From positions 1 to 33,395 of the forward strand of contig JAIQFI010000054.1 of the NCBI GenBank assembly GCA_020073345.1: a DNA stretch of 33,395 nucleotides, given 5' to 3'. The notes beneath the pieces were generated by a model, which saw only the letters and a list, made by a program, of their open reading frames with translations, made no database searches and was not told where the DNA came from. A program made the translations under genes and the position numbers. The stretch comes from Terriglobia bacterium (lineage in GTDB: Bacteria > Acidobacteriota > Terriglobia > Bryobacterales > Bryobacteraceae). This document shows positions 8,695 through 16,831 of the stretch, in pieces (position 1 is the first letter of the stretch; each line of letters opens with the position of its first letter).

Positions 8695-9051
8695 ATGGCC
8701 AAGGAATCCAAAGCGATCATCCGCAAGCGCGTGCATCGGCGCATCCGACGGAAGGTGGCGGGAAGCACGGAACGGCCAAGGCTGGCGGTGTTCCGCAGCG
8801 TCAAACATATTTACGCGCAAGTCATCGACGATAGCGTGGGTCACACTGTGGCGGCCGCGTCATCCAACGAGAAAAGCGGCATCAAGAGCGGCGGCAATGT
8901 GGCCGGAGCCAAAGCCGTCGGCAAACTGCTGGCCGAGCGCGCCAAGGAAAAAGGCGTGAAGTCGGTGGTGTTCGACCGGGGCGGGTATCTGTATCACGGC
9001 CGGGTGAAAGCCCTGGCTGAGGCGGCTCGTGAAGGCGGGCTTCAATTCTGA
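8695..9051 (+). CDS. rplR: 50S ribosomal protein L18
   Basis: L18 brings 5S rRNA into the large subunit. The start ATG at 8695 has GGAGG 11 bp upstream, inside rplF, and gives a 118-residue protein as in most bacteria; the frame is open further upstream but only as a shadow of rplF. Landmarks are [32 protein letters not shown] and the C-terminal [20 protein letters not shown]. It ends 22 bp before rpsE. Confidence 0.97.
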   Translation: MAKESKAIIRKRVHRRIRRKVAGSTERPRLAVFRSVKHIYAQVIDDSVGHTVAAASSNEKSGIKSGGNVAGAKAVGKLLAERAKEKGVKSVVFDRGGYLYHGRVKALAEAAREGGLQF

Positions 9052-9073
9052 GCCCGAGAGGATTGTAAAAGTA

Positions 9074-9589
9074 ATGTCAACAACGCCAACAAAGCGCATC
9101 GAATCCGCGAACCTGAACCTGAAGGAACAGGTGGTTTCGATCAACCGCGTCACCAAGGTGGTCAAGGGCGGCAAGAATCTGAGCTTTTCGGCCCTGGTGG
9201 TGGTCGGCGATCCCGGCGCGCGGATCGTGGGATTCGGCACCGGCAAGGCTAAAGAAGTCCCCGCTGCGATTAAAAAAGGGATCGAGGCGGCCAAGAAGAA
9301 TCTGCGCAAGGTCAACGTGCTCGCTACCACCATCCAACATACGGTGCTGGGAACGTTCGGCAGTGGAAAGGTCTTGCTCAAGCCTGCGCCCGAAGGAACC
9401 GGCGTGATCGCCGGCGGACCGGTTCGCGCCGTCATCACCGCCGTGGGGATTCCCAACGTGCTGACCAAGTCTATCGGCTCGCACAACCCCCACAACGTGG
9501 TGAAAGCCACCATCGACGCGCTGGAGCAGTTGCGCGACAAAAAGGAGGTCGCCGAGCTGCGCGGCCTCGAAACCGGGAAGGTGGGATAA
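9074..9589 (+). CDS. rpsE: 30S ribosomal protein S5
   Basis: S5 contributes to decoding accuracy and to the mRNA helicase at the entry site. The ATG at 9074 is chosen because it follows a GAGAGG site, and the sequence upstream of it in frame is the end of rplR. This gives 171 residues. The double-stranded RNA-binding domain ([20 protein letters not shown]) and the C-terminal part ([35 protein letters not shown]) are canonical. Its stop is 4 bp before rpmD. Confidence 0.97.
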   Translation: MSTTPTKRIESANLNLKEQVVSINRVTKVVKGGKNLSFSALVVVGDPGARIVGFGTGKAKEVPAAIKKGIEAAKKNLRKVNVLATTIQHTVLGTFGSGKVLLKPAPEGTGVIAGGPVRAVITAVGIPNVLTKSIGSHNPHNVVKATIDALEQLRDKKEVAELRGLETGKVG

Positions 9590-9593
9590 TCTT

Positions 9594-9773
9594 ATGCCGG
9601 GGATGATCAAGATCAAGCTCATACGGAGCGTAATCTGTACGCCCGAGAAGCACAAGGTTATTGTGCGCGCGCTGGGCCTAAAGAAGATGAACCGCATTGT
9701 GGAACGTCCGGATACGCCGGCCTTTCGGGGCATGGTGAAGAAGATTCCGCACCTGCTGGCGATCGTCGATTAA
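9594..9773 (+). CDS. rpmD: 50S ribosomal protein L30
   Basis: This 59-residue product fits L30, a small protein of the 50S subunit. The readable signature is IKIKLIRSVICTPEKHKVIV followed by RALGLKKMNRIVERPDTPAF and MVKKIPHLLAIVD. The ATG at 9594 follows AAGGTGGG by 8 bp; a second ATG at 9603 would give a 56-residue form starting MIKIKL, which is also plausible. The position between rpsE and rplO is the conserved one. Confidence 0.95.
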   Translation: MPGMIKIKLIRSVICTPEKHKVIVRALGLKKMNRIVERPDTPAFRGMVKKIPHLLAIVD

Positions 9774-9797
9774 AAGGGCGAGTCTAAGGATATAACC

Positions 9798-10475
9798 ATG
9801 AATCTCAGTCAACTCAAGCCGCCCAAGGGTCAAAAGCACAAGAACCAGCGTATCGGCCAGGGCATGGGATCGGGCCGCGGAAAATATTCCGGCCGCGGCG
9901 CCAAGGGCGCCAAATCCATTTCCGGATACTCCCGGATGCGCGGATTTGAAGGCGGCCAGATGCCGCTGCACCGGCGGCTGCCCAAGCGCGGATTCACCAA
10001 CATCTTCCGCAAAGAGTTCGCCATCGCCAATCTGGGCGATCTGCATCTCCTCCAGGGCGATTCTTTCGATCCCGGCAAACTGCTGGAGCTGGGCGTGATC
10101 CGCAAGCTGAAAGACGGTCTCAAAATCCTGGGATCGGGCGAGCTGAAGCGAGCCATTCACGTGAAGGCGCACCTGTTCTCACAATCCGCCCTGGACAAGA
10201 TTAAGGCGGCCGGCGGCACCGCAGAAGTGATTCCCGGAGTGAAGCTCAACGCCAAGAAGGGTCCTTCGTTTAAGCCGAAAGCAGCGGCCCCCAAGCCGGT
10301 GGCTCCCAAGAAGGATGTCGAGACGCCCGCGGCCGATGCTCCCGAAGCAGGTGCCGTGAAAAAACCGGGCGCTAAGAAGGAAAAGGTTGCCCCCGAGAAG
10401 AGTGGAGACAAGGGCGCGGAAAAGACCACCAAGCCCAAGCAGGCCAAGCCCAGCGGTAAAAAAGAAGAGAAGTAG
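9798..10475 (+). CDS. rplO: 50S ribosomal protein L15 with long Lys/Pro/Ala tail
   Basis: L15 is a late assembly protein of the 50S subunit. Residues 1-150 are standard: MNLSQLKPPKGQKHKNQRIG, RGAKGAKSISGYSRMRGFEG, GGQMPLHRRLPKRGFTN. The C-terminus carries about 75 further residues made almost entirely of Lys, Pro, Ala and Glu, giving 225 residues against about 145-150 usually. The tail is in frame and stops 2 bp before secY. An AAGGA site lies 9 bp before the ATG. Confidence 0.97.
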   Translation: MNLSQLKPPKGQKHKNQRIGQGMGSGRGKYSGRGAKGAKSISGYSRMRGFEGGQMPLHRRLPKRGFTNIFRKEFAIANLGDLHLLQGDSFDPGKLLELGVIRKLKDGLKILGSGELKRAIHVKAHLFSQSALDKIKAAGGTAEVIPGVKLNAKKGPSFKPKAAAPKPVAPKKDVETPAADAPEAGAVKKPGAKKEKVAPEKSGDKGAEKTTKPKQAKPSGKKEEK

Positions 10476-10477
10476 CC

Positions 10478-11872
10478 ATGAAATTCCTCGAAGCCTTTGC
10501 CAACGTCTTTCGGATCCCGGATCTGCGGAAGCGCGTGTTCTTCACCCTGGCAATGCTGGCCGTCTACCGGCTGGGCGGTCACCTGCCCATCCCCGGAGTG
10601 GATGCGAATCGCTTTCAGGAATTCATCCAGCAGAACCAGGGAACCGTATTCGGCTTCTTCGATCTGTTTAGCGGCGGGACTTTTAGAAGGTTAACGATCT
10701 TTGCCTTGGGCATCATGCCCTACATCACCTCGTCCATCATTCTGCAGTTGTTGACCGTGGTGGTTCCCACGCTTGAAAAACTCCAGAAGGAAGGCGAGCT
10801 CGGCCGGCGCAAAATCACTCAGTGGACCCGCTATCTCACCGTCATCCTGGCCATGGTTCAGGCCTTCGGTATCGCCAGCTTGTTGCAGAGCTCGCAGCAG
10901 GGCTTTGTCCGCACTCCCGGAATCGCCTTTACCCTGATGACCATCCTGACCCTGACCACCGGGACAGCCTTCATCATGTGGCTGGGCGAGCAGATTACCG
11001 AGCGCGGCATCGGCAACGGCATGAGTTTGCTGATCTTCACCGGGATCGTGGTAAACCTGCCGTCTGCCGTCGTTGAAATTGTCAATAAGGTCCAGACCGG
11101 CGACTGGCCGCTGATCCAGGTAGGCATCATTGTGATCATGATGGTCGCCGTGGTGGGTTTCATTGTGCTGGTGGAGCGCGGCGAGCGCCGCATCCCGGTG
11201 CAATACGCCAAACGCGTGATTGGCCGGAAAATGCTGGGCGGGCAGTCCACGCACATGCCCCTCAAAGTGAATGCCGGCGGCGTCATCCCGGTGATCTTCG
11301 CCAGCTCGTTGCTGGCGTTTCCGCTGACTGCTTTGCAGATCGATTTTGTCAAGAATAGCCCCGCGCTTTCGGGCATGCTGACCGCCATCAGCGGAGCATC
11401 GCCGCTGTACTACCTGCTGTACACGCTGTTGATCATCTTCTTCTGTTTCTTCTACGTCTCGATCATCTTCAATCCCAATGAGGCCGCCGACAACATGCGC
11501 AAGTACGGCGGGTTCATTCCGGGGATCCGGCCGGGTAAGAATACGGCCGAGTATATGAACAAGATCCTGACCCGTATCACCGTGGTCGGGGGTCTGTACC
11601 TGTCGATTCTGTCCCTGCTGCCGCAGATCATGATTCAGGGCATCAAGCTCCAGCGGCTCCCCGGGATCGGGAACTGGATCGATGCGACCTTTCCGCGCTG
11701 GCTGCTGGACGGCCTGGGCGTGACCTTTTTCTTCGGCGGGACTTCGCTGCTGATCGTGGTCGGTGTGGCCATGGATACCGTCAACCAGATTGAAGCGCAA
11801 CTCATCATGCGGCACTACGAAGGATTTACGCCGCGCGCCGGGCGGATTCGGGGCCGCCGCAGCAGCGTCTGA
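10478..11872 (+). CDS. secY: Protein translocase subunit SecY
   Basis: SecY is the channel of the Sec translocon in the inner membrane. The 464 residues begin EAFANVFRIPDLRKRVFFTL and include the plug-near segment IPGVDANRFQEF. The motif LGIMPYITSSIILQLL marks TM2, and GNGMSLLIFTGIV the next helices. The cytosolic loop (QYAKRVIGRKMLGGQSTHMP) and the C-terminal tail with RHYEGFTPRAGRIRGR are as expected; ten membrane segments fit the hydrophobic pattern. It starts 2 bp after rplO and precedes adk by 14 bp, the ancestral order. Confidence 0.99.
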   Translation: MKFLEAFANVFRIPDLRKRVFFTLAMLAVYRLGGHLPIPGVDANRFQEFIQQNQGTVFGFFDLFSGGTFRRLTIFALGIMPYITSSIILQLLTVVVPTLEKLQKEGELGRRKITQWTRYLTVILAMVQAFGIASLLQSSQQGFVRTPGIAFTLMTILTLTTGTAFIMWLGEQITERGIGNGMSLLIFTGIVVNLPSAVVEIVNKVQTGDWPLIQVGIIVIMMVAVVGFIVLVERGERRIPVQYAKRVIGRKMLGGQSTHMPLKVNAGGVIPVIFASSLLAFPLTALQIDFVKNSPALSGMLTAISGASPLYYLLYTLLIIFFCFFYVSIIFNPNEAADNMRKYGGFIPGIRPGKNTAEYMNKILTRITVVGGLYLSILSLLPQIMIQGIKLQRLPGIGNWIDATFPRWLLDGLGVTFFFGGTSLLIVVGVAMDTVNQIEAQLIMRHYEGFTPRAGRIRGRRSSV

Positions 11873-11886
11873 CGCTTCTCTATTGA

Positions 11887-12561
11887 ATGCCTAGGCTCTG
11901 CCTCATCTTATTCGGCTCCCCGGGTTCGGGAAAAGGCACCCAGGCCAAGCTGCTCAAGGAATCGCTGGGCATTGCGCATATTTCAACCGGCGATATGCTG
12001 CGGGAAAGGGTGGCTTCGGGAGACGAGGTGGGCCGCTCGGTGGCTTCATTGATGCAGGCCGGCGAGCTGGTTCCCGATGCAACCGTGAACCATCTGGTGG
12101 AGGAACGGATCGAGCAGCCCGATTGCGCCAACGGCTTTATTCTCGACGGATACCCCCGGACCGTCCAGCAGGCCAAGCTCCTGGCGGAGCTGCTGGTGCT
12201 CCGGCCAGTCCGGACCATCGTGGTCCATTTGGTTGTGGATTATAATGTTATTATTGCGCGTATCTCCGGCCGCCGGCAGTGTCCTGCCTGCGGATCGTTG
12301 TATGGAGTAACCTCCAGCGCGCCAAAAACCCCCGGGGTGTGCGACAAGGACGGGGTGAAACTTGCGGTTCGCGACGACGATCGCGAAGAAGTGGTGCGGG
12401 AGAGATTGCGAGCCTACGAACAACAGACGGCCCCGGTGCTGGCATTTTTCAAGAAGTCTGGGATCCCCTGCTGGGATGTGCCGGCGGCGGACGTTCCTCC
12501 GGCCGTGATCGCGAAGGGTATCGAGACCCTGATCCGGAAAGAGCGCGGCGAAGCAGCATGA
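11887..12561 (+). CDS. adk: Adenylate kinase, zinc-type lid
   Basis: Adenylate kinase converts AMP and ATP to two ADP in the cytoplasm. The P-loop GSPGSGKGT is at residues 10-18, the AMP-binding STGDMLRE at 33-40 and DGYPRT at 87-92. The lid carries Cys132, Cys135, Cys152 and Asp155, the metal-binding pattern of zinc-type lids with Asp as fourth ligand. The 224 residues are normal. No clear Shine-Dalgarno site precedes the ATG at 11887. The stop overlaps the map start by 4 bp (ATGA). Confidence 0.98.
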   Translation: MPRLCLILFGSPGSGKGTQAKLLKESLGIAHISTGDMLRERVASGDEVGRSVASLMQAGELVPDATVNHLVEERIEQPDCANGFILDGYPRTVQQAKLLAELLVLRPVRTIVVHLVVDYNVIIARISGRRQCPACGSLYGVTSSAPKTPGVCDKDGVKLAVRDDDREEVVRERLRAYEQQTAPVLAFFKKSGIPCWDVPAADVPPAVIAKGIETLIRKERGEAA

Positions 12562-13328
12562 TCGTGCGTAAAAACATGGCCGAGCTGGAGAAGATGCGCT
12601 GCTCGGGGCTGCTGGTCTGGAAGATTTTGGACGAGCTGCGCCGCATGGTGGGCGAAGGAGTATCGACGCTCGATTTGGAGCATACCGCCGAGAAAATGAT
12701 GATCGATGCCGGAGCCCGGCCCGCCTTCAAGGGCTATTCGACGCCGGCCGCGGGAACCAAGTTTCCGTTTGTGCTGTGCACCTCGGTGAACGACGAAATT
12801 GTGCATGGGATGCCGTCGCAGAAGAAGGTCCTGAAGAGCGGGGATATTATTTCGATCGACACGGGCGTGCAGTTGAATGGATATTACGGCGATTCGGCCA
12901 TCACGGTTCCGGTGGGTGAGGTTTCTCCGGAAGCCCGCCGCCTGATGGAAGTAACCCGTGAGTCGCTCGAGATGGCTATCGAGAAAGCCCGGCCGGGCAA
13001 CCGACTTTTCGATATTTGCGGGACCGTGGAACGCCACGTAACCGCCAACGGTTTTTCGGTGGTGCGCGAGTTCGTGGGGCATGGGATCGGCACGCAGATG
13101 CACGAGGAGCCGCAGATCCCCAACTATGTGGATCGGCGCAGCGAGAATCCGCGGCTTAAAGAAGGCATGGTGCTGGCGATCGAGCCCATGGTGAATGCGG
13201 GAAAGCCCGGCAGCCGGGTTCGTCCTGATAAGTGGACGGCCGTGACCGAGGATGGAAAATACTCGGCGCACTTCGAGCATACGGTGGCCATCACCGCGGA
13301 GGGCCCGTGGGTGCTGACCAGGCCGTGA
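12558..13328 (+). CDS. map: Methionine aminopeptidase, type I
   Basis: This enzyme removes the initiator Met from new proteins. The five metal ligands of the pita-bread fold are visible: Asp101, Asp112, His175, Glu209 and Glu240; substrate-side His83 and His182 are present too. The 256 residues match type Ia enzymes without an N-terminal extension. The ATG at 12558 overlaps the adk stop; the frame is open upstream only as a shadow of adk. The TGA stop overlaps a GTG start of the next gene. The secY-adk-map-infA order is common in bacteria. Confidence 0.97.
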   Translation: MIVRKNMAELEKMRCSGLLVWKILDELRRMVGEGVSTLDLEHTAEKMMIDAGARPAFKGYSTPAAGTKFPFVLCTSVNDEIVHGMPSQKKVLKSGDIISIDTGVQLNGYYGDSAITVPVGEVSPEARRLMEVTRESLEMAIEKARPGNRLFDICGTVERHVTANGFSVVREFVGHGIGTQMHEEPQIPNYVDRRSENPRLKEGMVLAIEPMVNAGKPGSRVRPDKWTAVTEDGKYSAHFEHTVAITAEGPWVLTRP

Positions 13329-13525
13329 GCGCTCAGGTGATCGAACTCCTGCCGAGCGCGGGGGTGAGGGTCAAGCTCGAGAATGAGGATCTGGTGATCG
13401 CACATGCGGCTGGAGCCGCGGTGAAGAATTTTATGCGATTGCGGCCCGGCGATCGGGTCCGCGTGGAGCTTTCCGCGCGGGACAAGACGCGTGGGCGAAT
13501 CGTCGAGCTATTGGAGAAGCTATGA
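13325..13525 (+). CDS. infA: Divergent, short IF-1-like protein (S1/OB fold)
   Basis: The 66-residue product from GTG 13325 aligns with initiation factor IF-1 from about residue 9 onward: [18 protein letters not shown], then [20 protein letters not shown]. It sits in the classic infA place between map and rpmJ. It lacks the usual MAKED-type N-terminus, and the conserved basic SGKMR-NYIRI loop reads [11 protein letters not shown], losing the Lys-Met-Arg group that contacts 16S rRNA. The GTG overlaps the map stop (GTGA), and the stop overlaps the rpmJ start (ATGA). It could be the sole IF-1 or a degenerate copy; I cannot decide from the window. Confidence 0.85.
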   Translation: MSAQVIELLPSAGVRVKLENEDLVIAHAAGAAVKNFMRLRPGDRVRVELSARDKTRGRIVELLEKL

Positions 13526-13635
13526 AAGTTCGGGCGTCGGTTAAGAAAATGTGCGACAAGTGCAAACTAGTGCACCGCAACGGTGTGGTGCGCGTGATTT
13601 GCGTGAATCCCAAGCACAAGCAGCGACAAGGTTGA
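13522..13635 (+). CDS. rpmJ: 50S ribosomal protein L36, zinc-ribbon type
   Basis: This is the smallest ribosomal protein, 37 residues here. The sequence starts [20 protein letters not shown] and ends NPKHKQRQG. Zinc ligands Cys11, Cys14, Cys27 and His32 are all present, so it is the zinc-binding form. The ATG overlaps the preceding stop by 4 bp. The gene is short enough to be missed by length-limited gene finders. Confidence 0.96.
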   Translation: MKVRASVKKMCDKCKLVHRNGVVRVICVNPKHKQRQG

Positions 13636-13640
13636 GTAGA

Positions 13641-13682
13641 GCGCACAGGGCGCGGCCGCGTTGGCCGAGTTCCGTTGTGCGC
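13641..13682 (+). promoter_or_regulatory. Two-stem structured leader before rpsM
   Basis: The outer arms GCGCACA (13641-13647) and TGTGCGC (13676-13682) are perfectly complementary. Inside them CGGCC (13653-13657) pairs with GGCCG (13663-13667) around a five-base loop. The structure ends 27 bp before the rpsM ATG and leaves its AGAGGAAACGG binding site free. In E. coli the leader at this gene is where S4 represses the alpha operon. A regulatory role here is inference from position. Confidence 0.45.
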
Positions 13683-13709
13683 GGTGGAAAGGATTAGAGG
13701 AAACGGAAT

Positions 13710-14096
13710 ATGGCTCGTCTAGCAGGCGTCGATTTGCCGGTCAAGAAGCGTACCGAAATCGGTTTGACGTACATCTACGGAATCGGGCGCACGCGCAGCA
13801 AATCGCTGTGCCACCGCGCCGGCGTCGACCCGAATAAGAAGGTGGCGGACTTGACCGAGGACGAGGTCAACAAAATCCGCCAGATCCTCGAAGCCGAGGG
13901 CGCTGTCGAAGGAGACCTCCGCAAGGAGCTCTCCATGAACATCAAGCGCCTGATCGAGATGGGGTCCTATCGCGGATTGCGTCATCGCCGCGGTCTGCCG
14001 GTGCGCGGCCAGCGGACGCACACCAACGCGCGCACCCGCAAGGGTCCGCGGCGCGGCACGGTAGCAAACAAGAAAAAGGCGAGCGCGAAGACCTAG
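13710..14096 (+). CDS. rpsM: 30S ribosomal protein S13
   Basis: S13 forms intersubunit bridges in the 30S head. The start [20 protein letters not shown] is normal, followed by the helix-two-turns-helix part ([20 protein letters not shown]) and the C-terminal tail [20 protein letters not shown], which reaches the P site. The 128 residues match the family. An AGAGGAAACGG site precedes the ATG. It is the first gene of the alpha operon segment. Confidence 0.99.
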   Translation: MARLAGVDLPVKKRTEIGLTYIYGIGRTRSKSLCHRAGVDPNKKVADLTEDEVNKIRQILEAEGAVEGDLRKELSMNIKRLIEMGSYRGLRHRRGLPVRGQRTHTNARTRKGPRRGTVANKKKASAKT

Positions 14097-14111
14097 TCAG
14101 GACCCAAACAC

Positions 14112-14519
14112 ATGGCAAAAGCAGCGGCCAAGGCCGGAAAAAAGAAGTCCTTCAAGAAGAAGGAAAAGAAGAACGTACCCGCGGGCATCGTGCACGTGCA
14201 GGCCTCCTTCAACAACACCATCATTACCATCACCGACACGGTGGGGAATGTGCTGTCGTGGTCCAGCTCCGGCTCCCTGGGATTCCGGGGATCGCGGAAA
14301 GGTACTCCCTACGCCGCGCAGCAGGCGTCGCTCACCGCGGCGAACAAGGCCAAGGAATCGGGAGTGCGCAGTGTGAACGTGAATGTCAGCGGGCCCGGCG
14401 CCGGCCGCGAATCGGCGGTGCGCGCGCTGTCCACCGCTGGTCTGGAAGTCCGTTCCATCCGGGATCGTACGCCGATCCCGCACAACGGATGCCGGCCGCC
14501 GAAGAAGCGCCGGGTGTAG
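14112..14519 (+). CDS. rpsK: 30S ribosomal protein S11
   Basis: S11 lies on the 30S platform near the E site. Landmarks are [37 protein letters not shown] and the ending [19 protein letters not shown]. The first 25 residues are a Lys/Ala-rich extension ([18 protein letters not shown]), a common feature of S11. The 135 residues are close to normal. AGGA lies 11 bp before the ATG. A 119-bp gap follows before rpsD. Confidence 0.99.
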   Translation: MAKAAAKAGKKKSFKKKEKKNVPAGIVHVQASFNNTIITITDTVGNVLSWSSSGSLGFRGSRKGTPYAAQQASLTAANKAKESGVRSVNVNVSGPGAGRESAVRALSTAGLEVRSIRDRTPIPHNGCRPPKKRRV

Positions 14520-14585
14520 TCTGATTTTTTGTAAGTAAGCAGGAAGAAGGGTGTTGATCACCTGTAAACTGCACCGACCGGGTCA

Positions 14586-14635
14586 CTGGCCCCCAAGTAA
14601 AGGGAGGTTCCTGGCCCCTGAGAAAAGGGAGGTTC
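14586..14635 (+). repeat. Tandem 25-bp duplication carrying the rpsD ribosome binding site
   Basis: Copy one (14586-14610) and copy two (14611-14635) are directly adjacent and match at 22 of 25 bases. Both start CTGGCCCC and end AAAGGGAGGTTC. The second copy supplies the GGGAGG ribosome binding site for rpsD, 6 bp before its TTG start; the first copy holds an identical site 25 bp farther up with no start codon of its own. The three differences are inside the middle of the unit. Confidence 0.85.
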
Positions 14636-14638
14636 GAT

Positions 14639-15271
14639 TTGGCACGATATATTGGTCCCGTCTGCCGGCAGTGCCGGCGGGAAGGGATGAAGCTGTTTCT
14701 GAAGGGCGAGCGCTGCCACACGGAAAAGTGCGCGATCGAAAAGCGCAACTTTCCCCCCGGCCAGCACGGCCAGGCTCGCAAACCCAAGATCGTAGGCTAT
14801 GGTCTTCAGCTCCGGGAAAAACAGAAAGCCCGGCGCTATTATCAACTGCTCGAAAACCAGTTCCGGAACATATACGAGAAAGCCCTGATCAAGAAGGGCG
14901 TTACCGGCGAGCACATGCTCAGCATGCTGGAACGGCGCCTGGATAACACTTTGCTTCGGATGGGTTTCGGAACCTCGCGGGCGCAGGCGCGCCAGCTGGT
15001 TCGTCATGGGCACATCAATGTGAACGGACGGCGCGTGGATATTCCTTCCTTCACGGTGAAAGCCAACGACGTGATCGAAGTGCGCGAGGGCAGCAAGAAT
15101 AACCCCACCATTCTGCACGCGCGCGACGCCACGGCCCACGCACCCAGCCCCAACTGGCTGGAAGTGGACCGGGAGAATCTGAAGGCGAGAGTGCTCGGAT
15201 CTCCCAAGCGCGAGGATCTCGTCCAGATCCAGTTGAATGAGCAGCTGATCGTCGAATTGTATTCGAAGTAA
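14639..15271 (+). CDS. rpsD: 30S ribosomal protein S4
   Basis: S4 starts 30S assembly and represses the alpha operon in several bacteria. The product starts at a TTG codon (14639), giving [16 protein letters not shown], which is the expected N-terminus; no ATG stands nearby. The N-terminal Cys-containing segment ([18 protein letters not shown]) is of the zinc-binding type. The S4 RNA-binding domain reads [20 protein letters not shown] and [17 protein letters not shown]. The 210 residues are normal. GGGAGG lies 6 bp upstream within a duplicated 25-bp unit. Confidence 0.98.
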   Translation: MARYIGPVCRQCRREGMKLFLKGERCHTEKCAIEKRNFPPGQHGQARKPKIVGYGLQLREKQKARRYYQLLENQFRNIYEKALIKKGVTGEHMLSMLERRLDNTLLRMGFGTSRAQARQLVRHGHINVNGRRVDIPSFTVKANDVIEVREGSKNNPTILHARDATAHAPSPNWLEVDRENLKARVLGSPKREDLVQIQLNEQLIVELYSK

Positions 15272-15284
15272 GAGGCCATCATCT

Positions 15285-16352
15285 ATGTTTAAAGGATTCC
15301 AGAAACCAAAGCGGTTGGTCGCCAATACGGAAACGCTCACGGACCGGTACGGGATGTTCACCGCCCAGCCCTTCGAGCGCGGATTTGGGTCTACCATCGG
15401 AACGGGACTGCGGCGCGTGCTGCTGAGCTCGATTGAGGGCGCCGCGATCACTGCGGTGCGGATCGAAGGCGTGGCCCACGAATTCAGCCCCATCCCGGGC
15501 GTGGTGGAAGACGCCACCGACATCATCCTCAACCTGAAGCAGGTTCCCTTCAAGATGCTCAGCGAGGGGATGCGCACGGTCCGCCTCAAAGTGGATTCGC
15601 CCGGCGAGGTTTTGAGCGGGCAGATCGAAACCGATCCCGAAATCGAAGTGCTGGACCGCAACATGCACATCGCCACCATCGGCGAAGGCGGCAAGCTGTC
15701 CATCGAGATGCGGATTAAATCGGGCCGCGGCTACGTCGGCGCGGATCGCAATAACGACGAGGATCTTCCCGTCGGCTACATCCCCATCGATTCGGTTCAC
15801 TCGCCCGTACGCAAGGTGAACTACTCGGTCGAATCCGCCCGCCTGGGCCAGATGACCGATTACGATAAGCTGACCATCGAAGTCTGGACGAACGGCGCGA
15901 TTTCGCCGGCCGATGCGATCGGCCAGGCCTCCAAGCTGTTGAAGGACCACATGGCCATCTTCATCAACTTCGAGGAGCTGCCGGAGACCGCCGAAGAGCC
16001 GGCCGAACGCGCCATGAGCCAGATGAATGAGGTGCTCAGCCGCTCTGTGGAAGAGTTGGAGTTGAGCGTTCGTTCCTACAACTGTCTCAAGAACGCCAAT
16101 ATCCAGACTATCGGCGACCTGGTGCAAAAGACCGAAGCGGAAATGCTGCGCACCAAGAATTTCGGACGAAAGTCGCTGAACGAGATCAAGGAAATCCTAT
16201 CCAACCTGGGTCTGGGATTCGGCATGAAGTTCGATTCTCAAGGCCGCCTGGTTGCTCCTTCCGGAACGCCGGCGATGCTGGGCGTGGCCGAACTCGGCGA
16301 CGAGGAAGAAGAAACGGAAGAGCAGGAGAATGAGGCTCCGCTCGCGGATTAA
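15285..16352 (+). CDS. rpoA: RNA polymerase alpha subunit
   Basis: Alpha dimerises to start polymerase assembly and contacts promoters and activators. The N-terminal domain shows [40 protein letters not shown] and the insert around [19 protein letters not shown]. The C-terminal domain (about 250-325) has [19 protein letters not shown], with Arg263 at the position of DNA-contacting Arg265 of E. coli. At 355 residues it exceeds the usual 315-340 by a very acidic tail ([20 protein letters not shown]). An AGAGG site precedes the ATG. Confidence 0.99.
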   Translation: MFKGFQKPKRLVANTETLTDRYGMFTAQPFERGFGSTIGTGLRRVLLSSIEGAAITAVRIEGVAHEFSPIPGVVEDATDIILNLKQVPFKMLSEGMRTVRLKVDSPGEVLSGQIETDPEIEVLDRNMHIATIGEGGKLSIEMRIKSGRGYVGADRNNDEDLPVGYIPIDSVHSPVRKVNYSVESARLGQMTDYDKLTIEVWTNGAISPADAIGQASKLLKDHMAIFINFEELPETAEEPAERAMSQMNEVLSRSVEELELSVRSYNCLKNANIQTIGDLVQKTEAEMLRTKNFGRKSLNEIKEILSNLGLGFGMKFDSQGRLVAPSGTPAMLGVAELGDEEEETEEQENEAPLAD

Positions 16353-16369
16353 ACGCGCGGAAAAAAGCC

Positions 16370-16831
16370 ATGCGACACAAACGATCAGGTTTTAAACTCA
16401 AACGCGACGTCGGCTCGCGCAACTCGCTGCTCAAGGGCCTGGTGACCAGCGTCATCGAACATGAGCGCATCGTCACCACGGTTCCAAAGGCCAAGGCGGC
16501 CCGTCCGCTGGTGGAAAAGATGATTACGCTGGCCAAGCGGGATACTCTTCACACCCGTCGTCAAGCCGCGGCATTCCTGGAAACGCCGGCTGCGGTGAAG
16601 AAACTGTTCGATAAGCTGGGAACGCGATTCGGCCAGCGCAACGGCGGTTACACCCGCGTTGTCCGGCTGGGCTGGCGCAAAGGCGACGGCGCCGAGCAGG
16701 CCATGCTCGAGCTGGTCGGTTCCGAGCTGGTGAAACGCGCAGCGGAACGCGCCAAGCGCCGCGAGGAACGGCTGAAAGCGATTCAGCAGGGCAAGCACGA
16801 GGGCGAGGAGGGCGAAGAGCCCAAAGAGTAG
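16370..16831 (+). CDS. rplQ: 50S ribosomal protein L17 with charged tail
   Basis: L17 lies at the bottom of the 50S subunit near the tunnel exit. MRHKRSGFKLKRDVGSRNSL is the family start, followed by LVTSVIEHERIVTTVPKAKA and the C-terminal GGYTRVVRLGWRKGDGAEQA. After about residue 120 a charged helix-like tail follows, ending EGEEGEEPKE, for 153 residues in all against about 115-130. It closes the ribosomal block. Its stop codon abuts the stop of the opposite-strand gene with no gap and no visible terminator. Confidence 0.98.
   Translation: MRHKRSGFKLKRDVGSRNSLLKGLVTSVIEHERIVTTVPKAKAARPLVEKMITLAKRDTLHTRRQAAAFLETPAAVKKLFDKLGTRFGQRNGGYTRVVRLGWRKGDGAEQAMLELVGSELVKRAAERAKRREERLKAIQQGKHEGEEGEEPKE

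Noticed and set aside
10691-11815. 374-codon - strand frame over secY
   Set aside because: Shadow of secY. The Asp/His/Gln-rich composition is what the complement of membrane-protein codons produces.
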